Shown piece after piece: positions 47,517 to 56,800 of a DNA stretch of 63,964 bases. The notes below the pieces were generated by a model. It saw only the letters and a program-made list of their open reading frames with translations, did no database searches and had not been told where the DNA came from. Numbering within the stretch: position 1 is the first letter of the stretch; each line of letters begins with the position of its first letter. The DNA lies in NCBI GenBank assembly GCA_902791625.1, contig CADAWN010000020.1:1-63964 (forward strand), given 5' to 3'. The DNA comes from an uncultured Erysipelotrichaceae bacterium. Its GTDB lineage: Bacteria; Bacillota_I; Bacilli_A; RF39; UBA660. A program made the position numbers and the translations under genes.

Positions 47517-49326
47517 TGATAACAAAGGTGATCGCTATGAAATTGTTCGTAGTATTGGTGAAGGTGGAATGGCGAATGTATATCTAGGCTATGATACTAT
47601 TTTAGATAGAAATGTTGCTATTAAGGTTTTACGTGGAGATTTATCAAATGATGAAAAATTTGTAAGAAGATTTCAAAGAGAAGCTCTATCTGCATCATCA
47701 CTTTCACATCCTAATATAGTTGAAATGTATGATGTTGGAGAAGACAATGGCATTTATTATATAGTCATGGAATATGTTGAGGGACAAACTTTAAAACAAT
47801 TATTAAAAAGAAGAGGAAGCCTTACCTTAAGTGAAACAATAGATATAATGTTACAGCTTACTGATGGTATGGCTCATGCTCATGATAGTTATATTGTACA
47901 TAGAGATTTAAAACCACAAAATATAATGATTCAAGATGATGGACAAATCAAAATTACAGATTTTGGTATTGCCATGGCACTTTCTACACAACTTACTCAA
48001 ACTAATTCTGTAATGGGTTCAGTTCATTATTTACCACCTGAACAAGCAAATGGTAAAGGATCAACAATTAAAAGTGATATTTATTCAATGGGAATTATTT
48101 TCTATGAATTATTAACAGGTTCACTTCCATTTAAAGGTGAAAATGCTGTTGAAATAGCATTAAAACAAATGAAAGAACCTCTTCCTAGTTTAAGAGAAGA
48201 TAATCCATCAATACCAGTAAGTGTTGAAAATGTAATATTAAAAGCAACTGCAAAAAATCCTAAAAATAGATATAGTGATTCAAGAGCTATGCATGATGAT
48301 TTATTAACTGTTTTAGATGATAGTAGAATAAATGAAGAAAAGTATAAATATCAATATCCTGAAACAGAAGAAAATACTAAAGTAATGAAGAAAGTTGAAC
48401 CAAAAAAAGAAAATACTGAAGAGAAAGAAGAACCAGTTGCTTCAAAAATAGAAGATGTAGAAGATATGAAAAGTAGAAGAATTATTGTAATTCTAACTAT
48501 TATCTTTGTGGGAATTTTACTTATTTTAATAGTTTTAGCAATTGTAATTCCAAAAATTACTGAAGTAAAATCATTAAAAGTACCAGATGTTTCAAAAATG
48601 ACAGTCAGTCAAGCAGAAAAAACATTGACTGATAAAGGATTTATCGTTAATGAAAAAATAGAAAAAGTGGCTTCTGATACTATTAAAAAGAACAGAGTAG
48701 TTAAAACAGAACCACCAGCAGATAGTATAAGAGTTAAAGGTACTAAAATCACTATTTATAAATCTACTGGGGTTAAAACATATACATTAAAGAATTATGT
48801 TGAGCAAAACTATAAAGATAGTATGAATGAATTACAATCATATGGATTAAAAGTTAATTTGGATAAAAAAGATCCTGATTCTGAAACATGTAAATACATA
48901 AATCAAGATGTTGTTATTGAACAATCACTAGCTGAAGGATCAAGTGTAAAAAGTGGAGATGAAATAACTTTAAAAATATTAAATCCTGTTGAATTCCCTG
49001 ATTTTAGTGGTAAAACAAAAGATGAAATAACTACTTGGGCTAATAATAATTGTGTAAAAGTAAATGTTAGTTTCCAAGAAACAATGGATAAGAGTCAAAT
49101 AGATAGAGTAATTAGTCAATCTAGACCTAAAGGATCAACTGTAAAAAGTGAAGATAGTTTATCAATTGTTGTAGGTAAAAAATCAGAGGTTATTGAGACA
49201 AGAACTTGTGTTTCAACAACTGATCCAACAAAAACTAAAGCAGTAGAAGTTGGAACTGCATGTCCTGATGGATATAAAGAAAAAGGTTCATCAGATGAAA
49301 AAAAGGATGAAAAGATAACAAATTAA
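47497..49326 (+). CDS. prkC: PASTA-domain Ser/Thr protein kinase PrkC
   Basis: 609 residues. Kinase domain 1-270: GEGGMANVYLG (P-loop), VAIKVL, HRDLKPQN, DFG and a PPEQ activation segment. One membrane helix near 328-350, then three PASTA domains (VPDVSKMTVSQAEKTL..., YTLKNYVEQNYKDSM..., FPDFSGKTKDEI...) that sense muropeptides. In Bacillus PrkC triggers germination and growth control. The start is GTG at 47497 inside prpC; GTG 47506 is possible. A short Cys-containing tail follows the last PASTA. Confidence 0.95.
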   Translation: MKKVNFSDNKGDRYEIVRSIGEGGMANVYLGYDTILDRNVAIKVLRGDLSNDEKFVRRFQREALSASSLSHPNIVEMYDVGEDNGIYYIVMEYVEGQTLKQLLKRRGSLTLSETIDIMLQLTDGMAHAHDSYIVHRDLKPQNIMIQDDGQIKITDFGIAMALSTQLTQTNSVMGSVHYLPPEQANGKGSTIKSDIYSMGIIFYELLTGSLPFKGENAVEIALKQMKEPLPSLREDNPSIPVSVENVILKATAKNPKNRYSDSRAMHDDLLTVLDDSRINEEKYKYQYPETEENTKVMKKVEPKKENTEEKEEPVASKIEDVEDMKSRRIIVILTIIFVGILLILIVLAIVIPKITEVKSLKVPDVSKMTVSQAEKTLTDKGFIVNEKIEKVASDTIKKNRVVKTEPPADSIRVKGTKITIYKSTGVKTYTLKNYVEQNYKDSMNELQSYGLKVNLDKKDPDSETCKYINQDVVIEQSLAEGSSVKSGDEITLKILNPVEFPDFSGKTKDEITTWANNNCVKVNVSFQETMDKSQIDRVISQSRPKGSTVKSEDSLSIVVGKKSEVIETRTCVSTTDPTKTKAVEVGTACPDGYKEKGSSDEKKDEKITN

Positions 49327-49352
49327 TTATTAAAATATATGTAGGTGGCATT

Positions 49353-50180
49353 ATGAAAGGACAAATAGTAAAAATAGTTAGGGATTTACACTATGTTAAA
49401 AGTGAAGGTAATACATACCCTTGTAAATGTAGAGGTAAAATACGTAATTTAAAGCAAATACCATTAGTAGGTGACTTCTGTATTTTTGATAAGGAAAAAC
49501 AAGTTATTGAAAGTATTTTAGATAGAAAAAATGAATTTTTACGTCCGCCAGTAGCTAATATTGATCAAGCTATTATTGTCACAAGTTTAGTAGAACCTAA
49601 TTTTTCACCACTTTTATTAGATAAATTTCTTATTATTATGGAAGCAAATAATATAAAGCCAATTATATGTATAACAAAAGAAGATATAGCAAGCGAAGAA
49701 ATAAAAAATGAAATAAAAACTTATTTAGATTACTATAAAGAAATAGGTTATAAAGTTATATCTAATGTTGATATAGATAATTTAAAGAATGAATTAAAAG
49801 GTAAAACTACAGTTTTTACAGGACAAACAGGAGCAGGAAAAAGTACACTAATTAATAAATTAAAACCAGAACTTAATTTAGAAACAAATAGTATTTCTAA
49901 AGCTTTAGGAAGGGGAAAACATACAACTAGAATTGTTAGTATGTTTGAAGTTAATGATGGTGAAGTTTTAGATACACCTGGTTTTTCTGCTTTAGATGTT
50001 AATTATTTAAGTAAAGAAGATGTAAAAAAATCTTTTATAGAATTTAATGAATATGAATGTCCTTTCAGAGATTGCAATCACATTAATGAGAAAGAGTGTA
50101 CCATAAAAAAAGCAGTTCAAAATTCTAAAATATTAAAGAGTCGTTATGATAGTTATGTTAAATTAATGGAAGAGAGGTAA
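49353..50180 (+). CDS. rsgA: Ribosome small-subunit GTPase RsgA
   Basis: 275 residues. Circularly permuted GTPase for 30S maturation. OB-fold N-terminus; G motifs in permuted order: ICITKED-type G4, then GQTGAGKST (G1) near residue 152, DTPG (G3). C-terminal zinc site ECPFRDCNHINEKEC. Start has TAGGTGG upstream. Standard position after prkC. Confidence 0.95.
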   Translation: MKGQIVKIVRDLHYVKSEGNTYPCKCRGKIRNLKQIPLVGDFCIFDKEKQVIESILDRKNEFLRPPVANIDQAIIVTSLVEPNFSPLLLDKFLIIMEANNIKPIICITKEDIASEEIKNEIKTYLDYYKEIGYKVISNVDIDNLKNELKGKTTVFTGQTGAGKSTLINKLKPELNLETNSISKALGRGKHTTRIVSMFEVNDGEVLDTPGFSALDVNYLSKEDVKKSFIEFNEYECPFRDCNHINEKECTIKKAVQNSKILKSRYDSYVKLMEER

Positions 50181-50184
50181 TAAT

Positions 50185-50808
50185 ATGTTAATTTCTACAT
50201 CATTTTTAAGTAGTATCAATCCAGCTAAAGATTTAAAAAAATTAAACGATACTGATACAGATTTTATACATGTTGATGTAATGGATGGTATTTTTGTTAG
50301 TGGTAGAACAATGCCATTTAAAGAAATGAAAAAAATATATAAATATACATCTAAAAGATTAGATGTTCATTTAATGGTGGAAGAGCCATCTAAGTTAATA
50401 AAGAAATATGCATCATTAAATGCAGAATATATTACTATACATGTAGAAAGTGAAAAAGTAGAAGAAAATTTAAAATTAATTAAGAATTATGCAATTAAAA
50501 GTGGTATAGCAATTAATCCTGAAACAAAAGTAAGTGAGTTAGTTCCTTATTTACCTCTTGTTGATATGATATTAGTAATGAGTGTAGAACCAGGAAAAGG
50601 TGGACAAGCATTTATACCTAAAACAAAGACTAAAATTAAAGAAATAACAAAATTACTAAAAGAATATAAATCAGATGCTATTATCAGTGTTGATGGGGGT
50701 ATAAATAACGAAACAAAAGCTAATTGCGTAGGTGCTGATGTTTTAGTTGCAGGTACTTATATCATTTCTGATAATGATTTTCAAGAAAGAATAAATAAAC
50801 TAAGATAG
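50185..50808 (+). CDS. rpe: Ribulose-phosphate 3-epimerase
   Basis: 207 residues, TIM barrel. Interconverts ribulose-5-P and xylulose-5-P. Motifs: IHVDVMDGIFV, LDVHLMVEEP, VMSVEPGKGGQAFIP and ISVDGGINNET. Four nt after rsgA, preceded by AGAGGTAAT. The rsgA-rpe order matches Bacillus, where thiN follows; here two surface-type genes follow instead. Confidence 0.95.
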   Translation: MLISTSFLSSINPAKDLKKLNDTDTDFIHVDVMDGIFVSGRTMPFKEMKKIYKYTSKRLDVHLMVEEPSKLIKKYASLNAEYITIHVESEKVEENLKLIKNYAIKSGIAINPETKVSELVPYLPLVDMILVMSVEPGKGGQAFIPKTKTKIKEITKLLKEYKSDAIISVDGGINNETKANCVGADVLVAGTYIISDNDFQERINKLR

Positions 50809-50817
50809 GGTGATATT

Positions 50818-51555
50818 ATGGATAATCAAAATAATTTAAATGTTAATAATAATCAAAATAGTGTTAATACTTCTAATCAACAAACAACAAGTATGCCACA
50901 ATCAAATTTAGTTAATGTTAATGAAGTAACACCAAATCAGAATACTAATACTACTAATAATAACAATAACTCTAATAATAATGATAATGGAGGTACTTTT
51001 AAAACATTATTTGCTTTTGTATTCTTAATTGGTATGATTGTTATGGTTTTATTTTTACCTAAAATATCAGAATATTTTGAGTCTAAACAAAGTGACAGTG
51101 GTAATAATAATGGCAATAATGGTGAAAAGAATACTATATTAAAAGGTACTTTGTTATGTAATAAGATTAAAACTGATAAAAATGATGATTATACTTATGA
51201 GATAAAAATTGTATTTGATAATAAAAAAATTGAAACTGCTAAGTATACTACAAAAATAGAATCCTATGATAATCCAGCTATGATTGAAAGAAAAACAAAA
51301 TGTGATAATGCTAGTAATATTGCAGCTAGTCTTACTGGTGTAACAAAAGAGTGTCGATTAAATGATACTGTTTATGTAACAATTGAAAACTATAAATTCA
51401 AAGAATTAAATACTAATGAACTTACAAGTTATGTAGAGGCAGGAGGAACAAATCCTGAATATAAGTATGGTCAAGATGTGTATGAGGTACAAAAAGACTT
51501 GATTAAGAAGGAATATGATTGTGAAGTATTATCGACAATCCCAGAAGAAGAATAA
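50818..51555 (+). CDS. Unknown membrane-anchored protein with Asn-rich N-terminus
   Basis: 245 residues. An Asn/Thr/Gln-rich disordered N-terminus (about 1-58), one membrane helix (59-80), then an extracytoplasmic domain beginning LKGTLLCNKIKTD with several Cys (LCNK, KCDN, ECRL, YDCEV). The layout, a C-containing beta-type domain starting with a short strand and a Cys, recalls the YehR-like proteins of this window, but similarity is too weak to assign. Overlaps the next gene by 41 nt. Confidence 0.65.
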   Translation: MDNQNNLNVNNNQNSVNTSNQQTTSMPQSNLVNVNEVTPNQNTNTTNNNNNSNNNDNGGTFKTLFAFVFLIGMIVMVLFLPKISEYFESKQSDSGNNNGNNGEKNTILKGTLLCNKIKTDKNDDYTYEIKIVFDNKKIETAKYTTKIESYDNPAMIERKTKCDNASNIAASLTGVTKECRLNDTVYVTIENYKFKELNTNELTSYVEAGGTNPEYKYGQDVYEVQKDLIKKEYDCEVLSTIPEEE

Positions 51556-52237
51556 AATAGTTTTGTTTGTTTGTCTTACTTCAATATTAGTTTTTCTAAT
51601 ATTAATTTCTATTACTAGTGAAAACAACTATAAATATATTACTGAAAAAGATGTAATAAATCTAAATACGTCTCTATTGAACAATGTATATATAGAACAA
51701 AAAGAAGAAATAGATAATATTGAAAAAATAAATAACGATGATGAAAAGCAAGAAAAAAATACTAGAAAAAAAGAAGTAGTTAATAATAATCAAAATCAAG
51801 TTCGGCCAGCAAGTACTGTTGTTGACAACAATCCACAACAAAATGACAATCAACCAATGGATAGTGTTTATGTAGGACTAAAATTTACAGGTAGTATGAC
51901 TGCTTATGGTAGGGATTGCTGTGGAAGTGATCCATCAAGATGGGGTATTACTTCATCAGGTTATGACTTGAAACAGAGTTTAACGTATAATGATCCAACA
52001 TATGGTAGTGTAAGAATTGTTGCATCAGACAAAAATTTTAAATTATATTCGATTATTCAAATAAATGATCCAATAGATGGAAGTTATAATGCTATTGTTT
52101 TAGATAGAGCAGGAAGTGTTATAGGTTTAAATAAAACAAAAAAATTTGATCTTGCTGTTGAAAGTGAATCTTATGCTTCATCTAATTATGGTGTTCATAA
52201 AAATGTCACTTTTCAAGTGTTAAGAGTTGGTAAATAA
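51515..52237 (+). CDS. 3D-domain (RlpA-like barrel) cell-wall protein
   Basis: 240 residues. N-terminal membrane anchor (about 13-34), a Lys/Asn/Gln-rich linker, then a C-terminal double-psi-barrel domain from about 125: GSMTAYGRDCC, VRIVASDKNF, LYSIIQIND, AIVLDRAGSVIG, KFDLAVESE. The D-x-A-G and FDL-V pattern fits the 3D domain of Bacillota muralytic or germination-related proteins (YuiC/YocH type). Start lies inside the previous gene (41-nt overlap), so the genes are coupled. A terminator follows. Confidence 0.75.
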   Translation: MIVKYYRQSQKKNKIVLFVCLTSILVFLILISITSENNYKYITEKDVINLNTSLLNNVYIEQKEEIDNIEKINNDDEKQEKNTRKKEVVNNNQNQVRPASTVVDNNPQQNDNQPMDSVYVGLKFTGSMTAYGRDCCGSDPSRWGITSSGYDLKQSLTYNDPTYGSVRIVASDKNFKLYSIIQINDPIDGSYNAIVLDRAGSVIGLNKTKKFDLAVESESYASSNYGVHKNVTFQVLRVGK

Positions 52238-52263
52238 GAAAAGTTTTGCTTTTCTTATTTTTG
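52232..52263 (+). terminator. Rho-independent terminator
   Basis: A 12-bp stem AAATAAGAAAAG/CTTTTCTTATTT with a 5-nt loop is followed by TTG. Ends the fmt-to-3D gene cluster. Confidence 0.82.
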
Positions 52264-52296
52264 TTTATACTGATATAATAGTTAAGGAGGTATATT

Positions 52297-54459
52297 ATGG
52301 ATGAATTAATAATAGAAGAAATAGCAAAAGAAGAAGGAATAACAACTAAACAAGTAACAACTGTGTTACAACTTCTTAGTGAAGGTAATACTATACCTTT
52401 CATTGCTAGATATAGAAAAGAAATGACTAATGCTCTAGATGAAGAACAAATTAGAAAAATTAATGATGTTTATGAATATCAGCTTAATTTAGCTAAAAGA
52501 AAAGAAGATGTAATTAGATTAATAGATGAAAAAGGATTATTAACTGATGAATTAAAAGAGAATATTCTAAAATGTAAAAAATTAGTTGAGATAGAAGATT
52601 TATATAGACCTTATAAAGAAAAGAAAAAGACTAAAGCAACAGAAGCAATTAAGTTAGGACTTGAACCACTTGCTAAAATAATTATGAGTTTTCCTACTGA
52701 AGGTACTCTAGAAAGTATTTGTAAGAAGTTTATAAATGAAAATGTAAAAGATACAGATTTTGCTATTGAACAAGCAAGCTATATTATAAGTGAATGGATT
52801 AGTGATAATGCTTTCTATAGAAAATGGATAAGATCATTCTTTTATAAAAACGGAATTATAGTAAGTAAAAAGAAAAAGACAAAAGAAGAAAATGATCCAA
52901 ATAAAATATATGAAATGTATTATGATTTTAATGAAGCAGTAAAATATATAAAATACCATAGAGTACTTGCTATAAATCGAGGAGAAAATGAAAAAGTATT
53001 AAGCGTAACTATTGATGTAAATAATGATGAGATAATAGCATTTTTAGAAAAGAATATAATTAAGAATAATAAAAGTTTTGTGGTAGATGTTGTTAAAAAT
53101 GCTATAGAAGATAGTTATAAGAGATTAATAGAACCAAGTATTGAAAGAGAAGTAAGAAGTGAATTGACTGAAGATGCAGAAGAAAAGGCAATAGAAAACT
53201 TTTGTAAAAATCTAGAAGCACTTTTACTTACACCACCAATGAAAGAAAAAACAGTTTTAGCATTTGATCCTGGATATGTTAATGGGTGTAAATTAGCTGT
53301 TATAGATAAAACAGGTAAGTATTTGGATAGTACAGTAGTAAAACCATTTTTAAAAGGTCATGAGGAAGCAAATATTAAAATGAGTAAAGAAATAGTTGCA
53401 CAGTTATGTAAAAAGTATAATGTTGATATAATCTCAATAGGTAATGGAACTGCATCACGTGAATCCGAAAAATTATGTGCAGAAATGATTAAAGAGTATA
53501 ATTTATCATGTAAATATGTAATAGTAAGTGAAGCAGGAGCATCAATTTATTCAGCTAGTCCAATTGCAAGCGTAGAATTTCCTGATTTAGCTATTGAAAA
53601 AAGAAGTGCAGTGTCAATTGGTAGAAGATTGCAAGATCCATTATCTGAACTTGTAAAAATACCACCAGAAGGAATTGGAGTTGGAATGTATCAACATGAT
53701 GTTGCTCAAAATAAATTAAAAAGTTCTTTAGATTTTGTTGTAGAAAAATGTGTTAATAATGTAGGTGTTAATATTAATACAGCAGGAGCTTCAATTTTAC
53801 AATATGTATCTGGACTTACTAAAAAGACTATTGAAAAGTTAATTGATTATCGTAATAAAAAAGGAAAGATTAATTCAAGAGAAGAGATAAAAAAGGAAAA
53901 ATTATTGACACCAAAAACTTATGAACAAGCAATAGGGTTTTTAAGAATATTAGATGGTGAAAATACATATGACAAAACAGCTATACACCCTGAAAGTTAT
54001 GATATAGCAGATAAATTATTAAAAGATTTAAATTTAACTCAAAAAGATTTAGGAACTAAAGAATTAAATGAAAAATTAGATAAAATAGATATTGAAAGTA
54101 AATCAAAAGAATTAAATACTGATAAATTTACATTAGAAGATGTAATAGCATGTTTAAAGAAACCTAATCTCGATCCAAGAGATGAATATCCTCAACCAAT
54201 ACTTAAAAGTAATATACTTGAAATAGAAGATTTACATGTAGGCGATAGATTAGAGGGAACTGTAAGAAATGTTGCAGCATTTGGATTATTTATAGATATA
54301 GGATTACATGATGATGGACTTGCCCATATTTCTAAATTATCTAAAGAATATGTTAAAGATCCTAATGATTTATTTAGTGTAGGAGATATTGTTACATGCT
54401 ATGTAGATGATATTAACTTAGAAAAGAAAAAAGTCAGTTTAACTTTAATAAAAAATTAA
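52297..54459 (+). CDS. tex: Transcription accessory protein Tex
   Basis: 720 residues, full length. N-terminal helical Tex region (PFIARYRKEMTNALDEEQIR, VEIEDLYRPYKEKKKTKA), YqgF/RNase H-like domain (VLAFDPGYVNGCKLAVID), helix-hairpin-helix region (NVGVNINTAGASILQYVSGL) and C-terminal S1 domain (GDRLEGTVRNVAAFGLFIDI). Binds nucleic acid and affects transcription. TAAGGAGG ribosome binding site; monocistronic. Confidence 0.95.
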   Translation: MDELIIEEIAKEEGITTKQVTTVLQLLSEGNTIPFIARYRKEMTNALDEEQIRKINDVYEYQLNLAKRKEDVIRLIDEKGLLTDELKENILKCKKLVEIEDLYRPYKEKKKTKATEAIKLGLEPLAKIIMSFPTEGTLESICKKFINENVKDTDFAIEQASYIISEWISDNAFYRKWIRSFFYKNGIIVSKKKKTKEENDPNKIYEMYYDFNEAVKYIKYHRVLAINRGENEKVLSVTIDVNNDEIIAFLEKNIIKNNKSFVVDVVKNAIEDSYKRLIEPSIEREVRSELTEDAEEKAIENFCKNLEALLLTPPMKEKTVLAFDPGYVNGCKLAVIDKTGKYLDSTVVKPFLKGHEEANIKMSKEIVAQLCKKYNVDIISIGNGTASRESEKLCAEMIKEYNLSCKYVIVSEAGASIYSASPIASVEFPDLAIEKRSAVSIGRRLQDPLSELVKIPPEGIGVGMYQHDVAQNKLKSSLDFVVEKCVNNVGVNINTAGASILQYVSGLTKKTIEKLIDYRNKKGKINSREEIKKEKLLTPKTYEQAIGFLRILDGENTYDKTAIHPESYDIADKLLKDLNLTQKDLGTKELNEKLDKIDIESKSKELNTDKFTLEDVIACLKKPNLDPRDEYPQPILKSNILEIEDLHVGDRLEGTVRNVAAFGLFIDIGLHDDGLAHISKLSKEYVKDPNDLFSVGDIVTCYVDDINLEKKKVSLTLIKN

Positions 54460-54484
54460 TGTTTTTACATTGATTTTTTTCTTT
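54453..54484 (+). terminator. Rho-independent terminator after tex
   Basis: Stem AAATTAATGT/ACATTGATTT (one G-T pair) is followed by a long T tract interrupted by one C. Confidence 0.72.
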
Positions 54485-54522
54485 TTTTTTGATTAAATAT
54501 ACTTATAATAGAGGTGTTGCGT

Positions 54523-55662
54523 ATGGGTGAGATATTAAATGTAAATGAGAGGAAAATGAAGTCTTTTAGATTATATAGGAGATCTACTTTAAATTTTGTT
54601 TTTTTAGCATTATGTATTTCTATTTGGTCAACTATGATGACTGAATTAAGTTGGGGATTTTCTGATGTTGCTTTTGAAGGTATATCATTATTAATTATTA
54701 TTATATGTGGTATGTTTGGCAATGTTACTAATCGTTTTTCTTTATTTCATATAAGAGGAATAAGATTTACAAAGCAAAGATTAATTTCAGTATTAATTGG
54801 TATATTATTTCCTATATCATTTATAATATATTTTATGGTATCGGATAATGAATTTATGAAATATTTAAATACAATTTCACTTCATGATTTTATAACACTA
54901 TCTGTATTGTTGATACCAATAATGATAATAATATCATTAATAATGTATTTTAGTTATGTTGTTATTGAACCTAAATATAGTAAAGAAAAAAATAATGAAT
55001 ATTCAGAAAAAACAGAAAAAAGTTTAGATGAATATAAAATGGTTAGTTTAACACTTGTTTGTTTAATAGCTATTTCATCAATTTGGATAAAAATAGCATT
55101 TAATTATGATTGGTCATTTACACAAATAAAAACTGAAGTAATAGTGTTAATTATTATGACTATAATAAAAATTATTTCAAACCTAAGAAATAAATTACCA
55201 TGGAATTATTCACAGAGATTAGGTTATAGTAAATATTTATATGTATGCTTATTAATTCCTTATGTAGTTTTTATTCTTGCATATTTAGTAAGTCCATCAC
55301 TAAGAGATAAAATAGAAGTAATAGGAATTCAAAAAACAATATCTCTTATTGTGTTTTATTCACCACTAGCAGGTTTACTTGCTGTAATAGTTAGCTGTGT
55401 AACTAAAATAATTAATAAACTAACTCAACATACTAAAAAATATAAAACAAAACAGACTAATAGAATAATAAAGAAGGAAAATGTAGTTATTTCTATAGCT
55501 CTAAGTTTATTAGCTGTAGTATTAATATTTATATATGTACTTACATCAGTATTAACATCATTTGATTTTGATATTATTATTAAAACAATATTACTATTAA
55601 TACCTGTAGGTATAATTATATATCTAGCTATATATTATTCAATAATAACTATAAATAAATAA
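54523..55662 (+). CDS. Polytopic membrane protein, unknown
   Basis: About 379 residues with roughly nine hydrophobic segments and short basic loops (for example TKQTNRIIKKE). No transporter or enzyme motif recognised. ATG 54523 chosen with GAGGTG upstream; an in-frame GTG at 54514 falls within that site. Monocistronic, bounded by terminators. Confidence 0.7.
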   Translation: MGEILNVNERKMKSFRLYRRSTLNFVFLALCISIWSTMMTELSWGFSDVAFEGISLLIIIICGMFGNVTNRFSLFHIRGIRFTKQRLISVLIGILFPISFIIYFMVSDNEFMKYLNTISLHDFITLSVLLIPIMIIISLIMYFSYVVIEPKYSKEKNNEYSEKTEKSLDEYKMVSLTLVCLIAISSIWIKIAFNYDWSFTQIKTEVIVLIIMTIIKIISNLRNKLPWNYSQRLGYSKYLYVCLLIPYVVFILAYLVSPSLRDKIEVIGIQKTISLIVFYSPLAGLLAVIVSCVTKIINKLTQHTKKYKTKQTNRIIKKENVVISIALSLLAVVLIFIYVLTSVLTSFDFDIIIKTILLLIPVGIIIYLAIYYSIITINK

Positions 55663-55686
55663 AACTATCTTTATGATAGTTTTTTT
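55661..55686 (+). terminator. Rho-independent terminator
   Basis: A 9-bp stem AAAACTATC/GATAGTTTT with a 5-nt loop, then T's. Confidence 0.82.
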
Positions 55687-55713
55687 GTTATAATATTTTT
55701 GCGAGGTTATTAT

Positions 55714-56058
55714 ATGAAAAAGTTTAAAATTGATTCAAAAGATATAAAACCATTATTAGAATGGGATGGTGCAAGTGGATGTATTGCAACAGATAAAATA
55801 GTAGTTGAAGGTTTTCAAGTAGGGTATATGTATCGTGAAAAACCAAATGATAAATATCCTGATAGTGGATGGAGATTTTTTCAAGGTGAAGAAACTCCAG
55901 AATATGTTAGTGATATAAGTAATTCAGGAATATATGATTTAAATACTATTTGTAATTATGATCCTTCAATAATTCCATTATTAAAATCTCCTTATGGTAC
56001 ATGTTATTATAGAGATAAGATGGGTACTTTTAGAGGAGAAAAACTAAAAAATGATTAA
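55714..56058 (+). CDS. DUF2185 protein (Imm33-like)
   Basis: 114 residues. Matches the DUF2185/Imm33-type family: GCIATDKIVVEGFQVGYMYREKP, SGWRFFQGEETPEYV, GIYDLNTICNYDPSIIPLL and SPYGTCYYRD. Relatives are often immunity proteins in polymorphic toxin loci, but many are stand-alone, and no toxin is next to it here. ATG 55714 fits GAGGTTATT spacing better than the longer form. It sits just upstream of tRNA-Gly. Confidence 0.82.
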   Translation: MKKFKIDSKDIKPLLEWDGASGCIATDKIVVEGFQVGYMYREKPNDKYPDSGWRFFQGEETPEYVSDISNSGIYDLNTICNYDPSIIPLLKSPYGTCYYRDKMGTFRGEKLKND

Positions 56059-56064
56059 AATATG

Positions 56065-56092
56065 TTGACAATACTAATAAATTTGCTATAAT
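56065..56092 (+). promoter_or_regulatory. Promoter of tRNA-Gly
   Basis: Perfect TTGACA (56065-56070) and TATAAT (56087-56092), 16-nt spacer, ending 18 nt before the tRNA 5' end. Confidence 0.78.
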
Positions 56093-56110
56093 TATTATTG
56101 TCTACTTATT

Positions 56111-56184
56111 GCGGATGTAGTTTAATGGTAGAACTTCAGCCTTCCAAGCTGACCACGTGGGTTCGATTCCCATCATCCGCTCCA
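56111..56184 (+). tRNA. tRNA-Gly(UCC)
   Basis: 74 nt including encoded CCA. Acceptor stem GCGGATG pairs with CATCCGC, discriminator T, CCA. D arm includes GTTTAATGGTAGAAC; anticodon stem TCAGC/GCTGA encloses loop CTTCCAA, anticodon TCC; T arm GTGGGTTCGATTCCCAT. Its 3' end is the integration site of the adjacent element and was restored by it. Confidence 0.95.
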
Positions 56185-56190
56185 TTTGAA
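56177..56190 (+). repeat. Left attachment junction (attL)
   Basis: CCGCTCCATTTGAA covers the last tRNA bases and the first element bases. It matches 13 of 14 bases of the right junction at 62580-62593. Confidence 0.8.
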
Positions 56191-56193
56191 GAC

Positions 56194-56228
56194 AACTTAC
56201 GAACTAATTAAAGTTCGTAAGTTTTTAT
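56194..56228 (+). terminator. Hairpin at element left end, probable tRNA terminator
   Basis: Perfect 12-bp stem AACTTACGAACT/AGTTCGTAAGTT with a 6-nt loop, then T5. It was brought by the element and replaces the native terminator; its left arm is also the right arm of the predicted attP. Confidence 0.8.
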
Positions 56229-56308
56229 TTTGTCCGTAGTTAGGCTTGAAGGCTTGTTATACCAAATATAAAGATAATGTTCTCTTTCTAGGAAGGAGGA
56301 CATTTTTT

Positions 56309-56587
56309 ATGCTTGAATTTAAAATAACCCAAGAACTCAAACCTAATCCTAAACTACTAGAATTTATTAAAGACTGCACTTATAAAACTAAAAAAGGAAA
56401 AGTTAAAGTTCTTGTAAATACTAATTTGCAGTTTATAGAACCAACTCAATACTTAATTACATATCCCATTGCTATTACTATATTTGAATATAAAGTAAAT
56501 GAAATTAATAATAAACCATTCTACATTAAAGAGCGTAAAGAAAAGTATAATATGAAAGAAATTGAAACTTTTTTAAGAACTTTTTAA
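56309..56587 (+). CDS. Small unknown protein of the element
   Basis: 92 residues from ATG 56309, set by GGAAGGAGG 8 nt upstream; a longer TTG form (56246) would have no such site. Basic and Lys-rich, beta-like centre (KVKVLVNTNLQFIEPTQYLI). No family recognised. First gene of the element, oriented like the recombinase, so possibly a regulator or excision helper (inference from position only). Confidence 0.65.
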   Translation: MLEFKITQELKPNPKLLEFIKDCTYKTKKGKVKVLVNTNLQFIEPTQYLITYPIAITIFEYKVNEINNKPFYIKERKEKYNMKEIETFLRTF

Positions 56588-56613
56588 ATTTAGGGTATAC
56601 TTTTTGCATTTAA

Positions 56614-56764
56614 GTGAGGAAACATATAGAGAAGTATTAAAATTAGACTTCGTAAAACTCACTTTTTTTGAGGAAACTAATGAGAAATATTAAAAAAATT
56701 AAATTTTTTTCAAATTTAGGTTTGCTTTTTTGAGTTTGAGTGAGGAAACATATGAGAGGTATTT
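56614..56764 (+). repeat. Three imperfect direct repeats upstream of the recombinase
   Basis: TGAGGAAAC-A/T-ATA-GAGA-GTATT-like copies start at about 56614, 56669 and 56740. They occupy most of the 213-nt gap before the recombinase and are otherwise A/T-rich. Could be recombinase or regulator binding sites. Confidence 0.6.
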
Positions 56765-56800
56765 TAATATTTCTCAAAATTTAAGGAAAGGAGGAAAATT

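Noticed and set aside
56246..56308. Longer N-terminus for the small element ORF from TTG 56246
   Set aside because: There is no ribosome binding site there and the extension overlaps the tRNA terminator region; ATG 56309 has a strong site.
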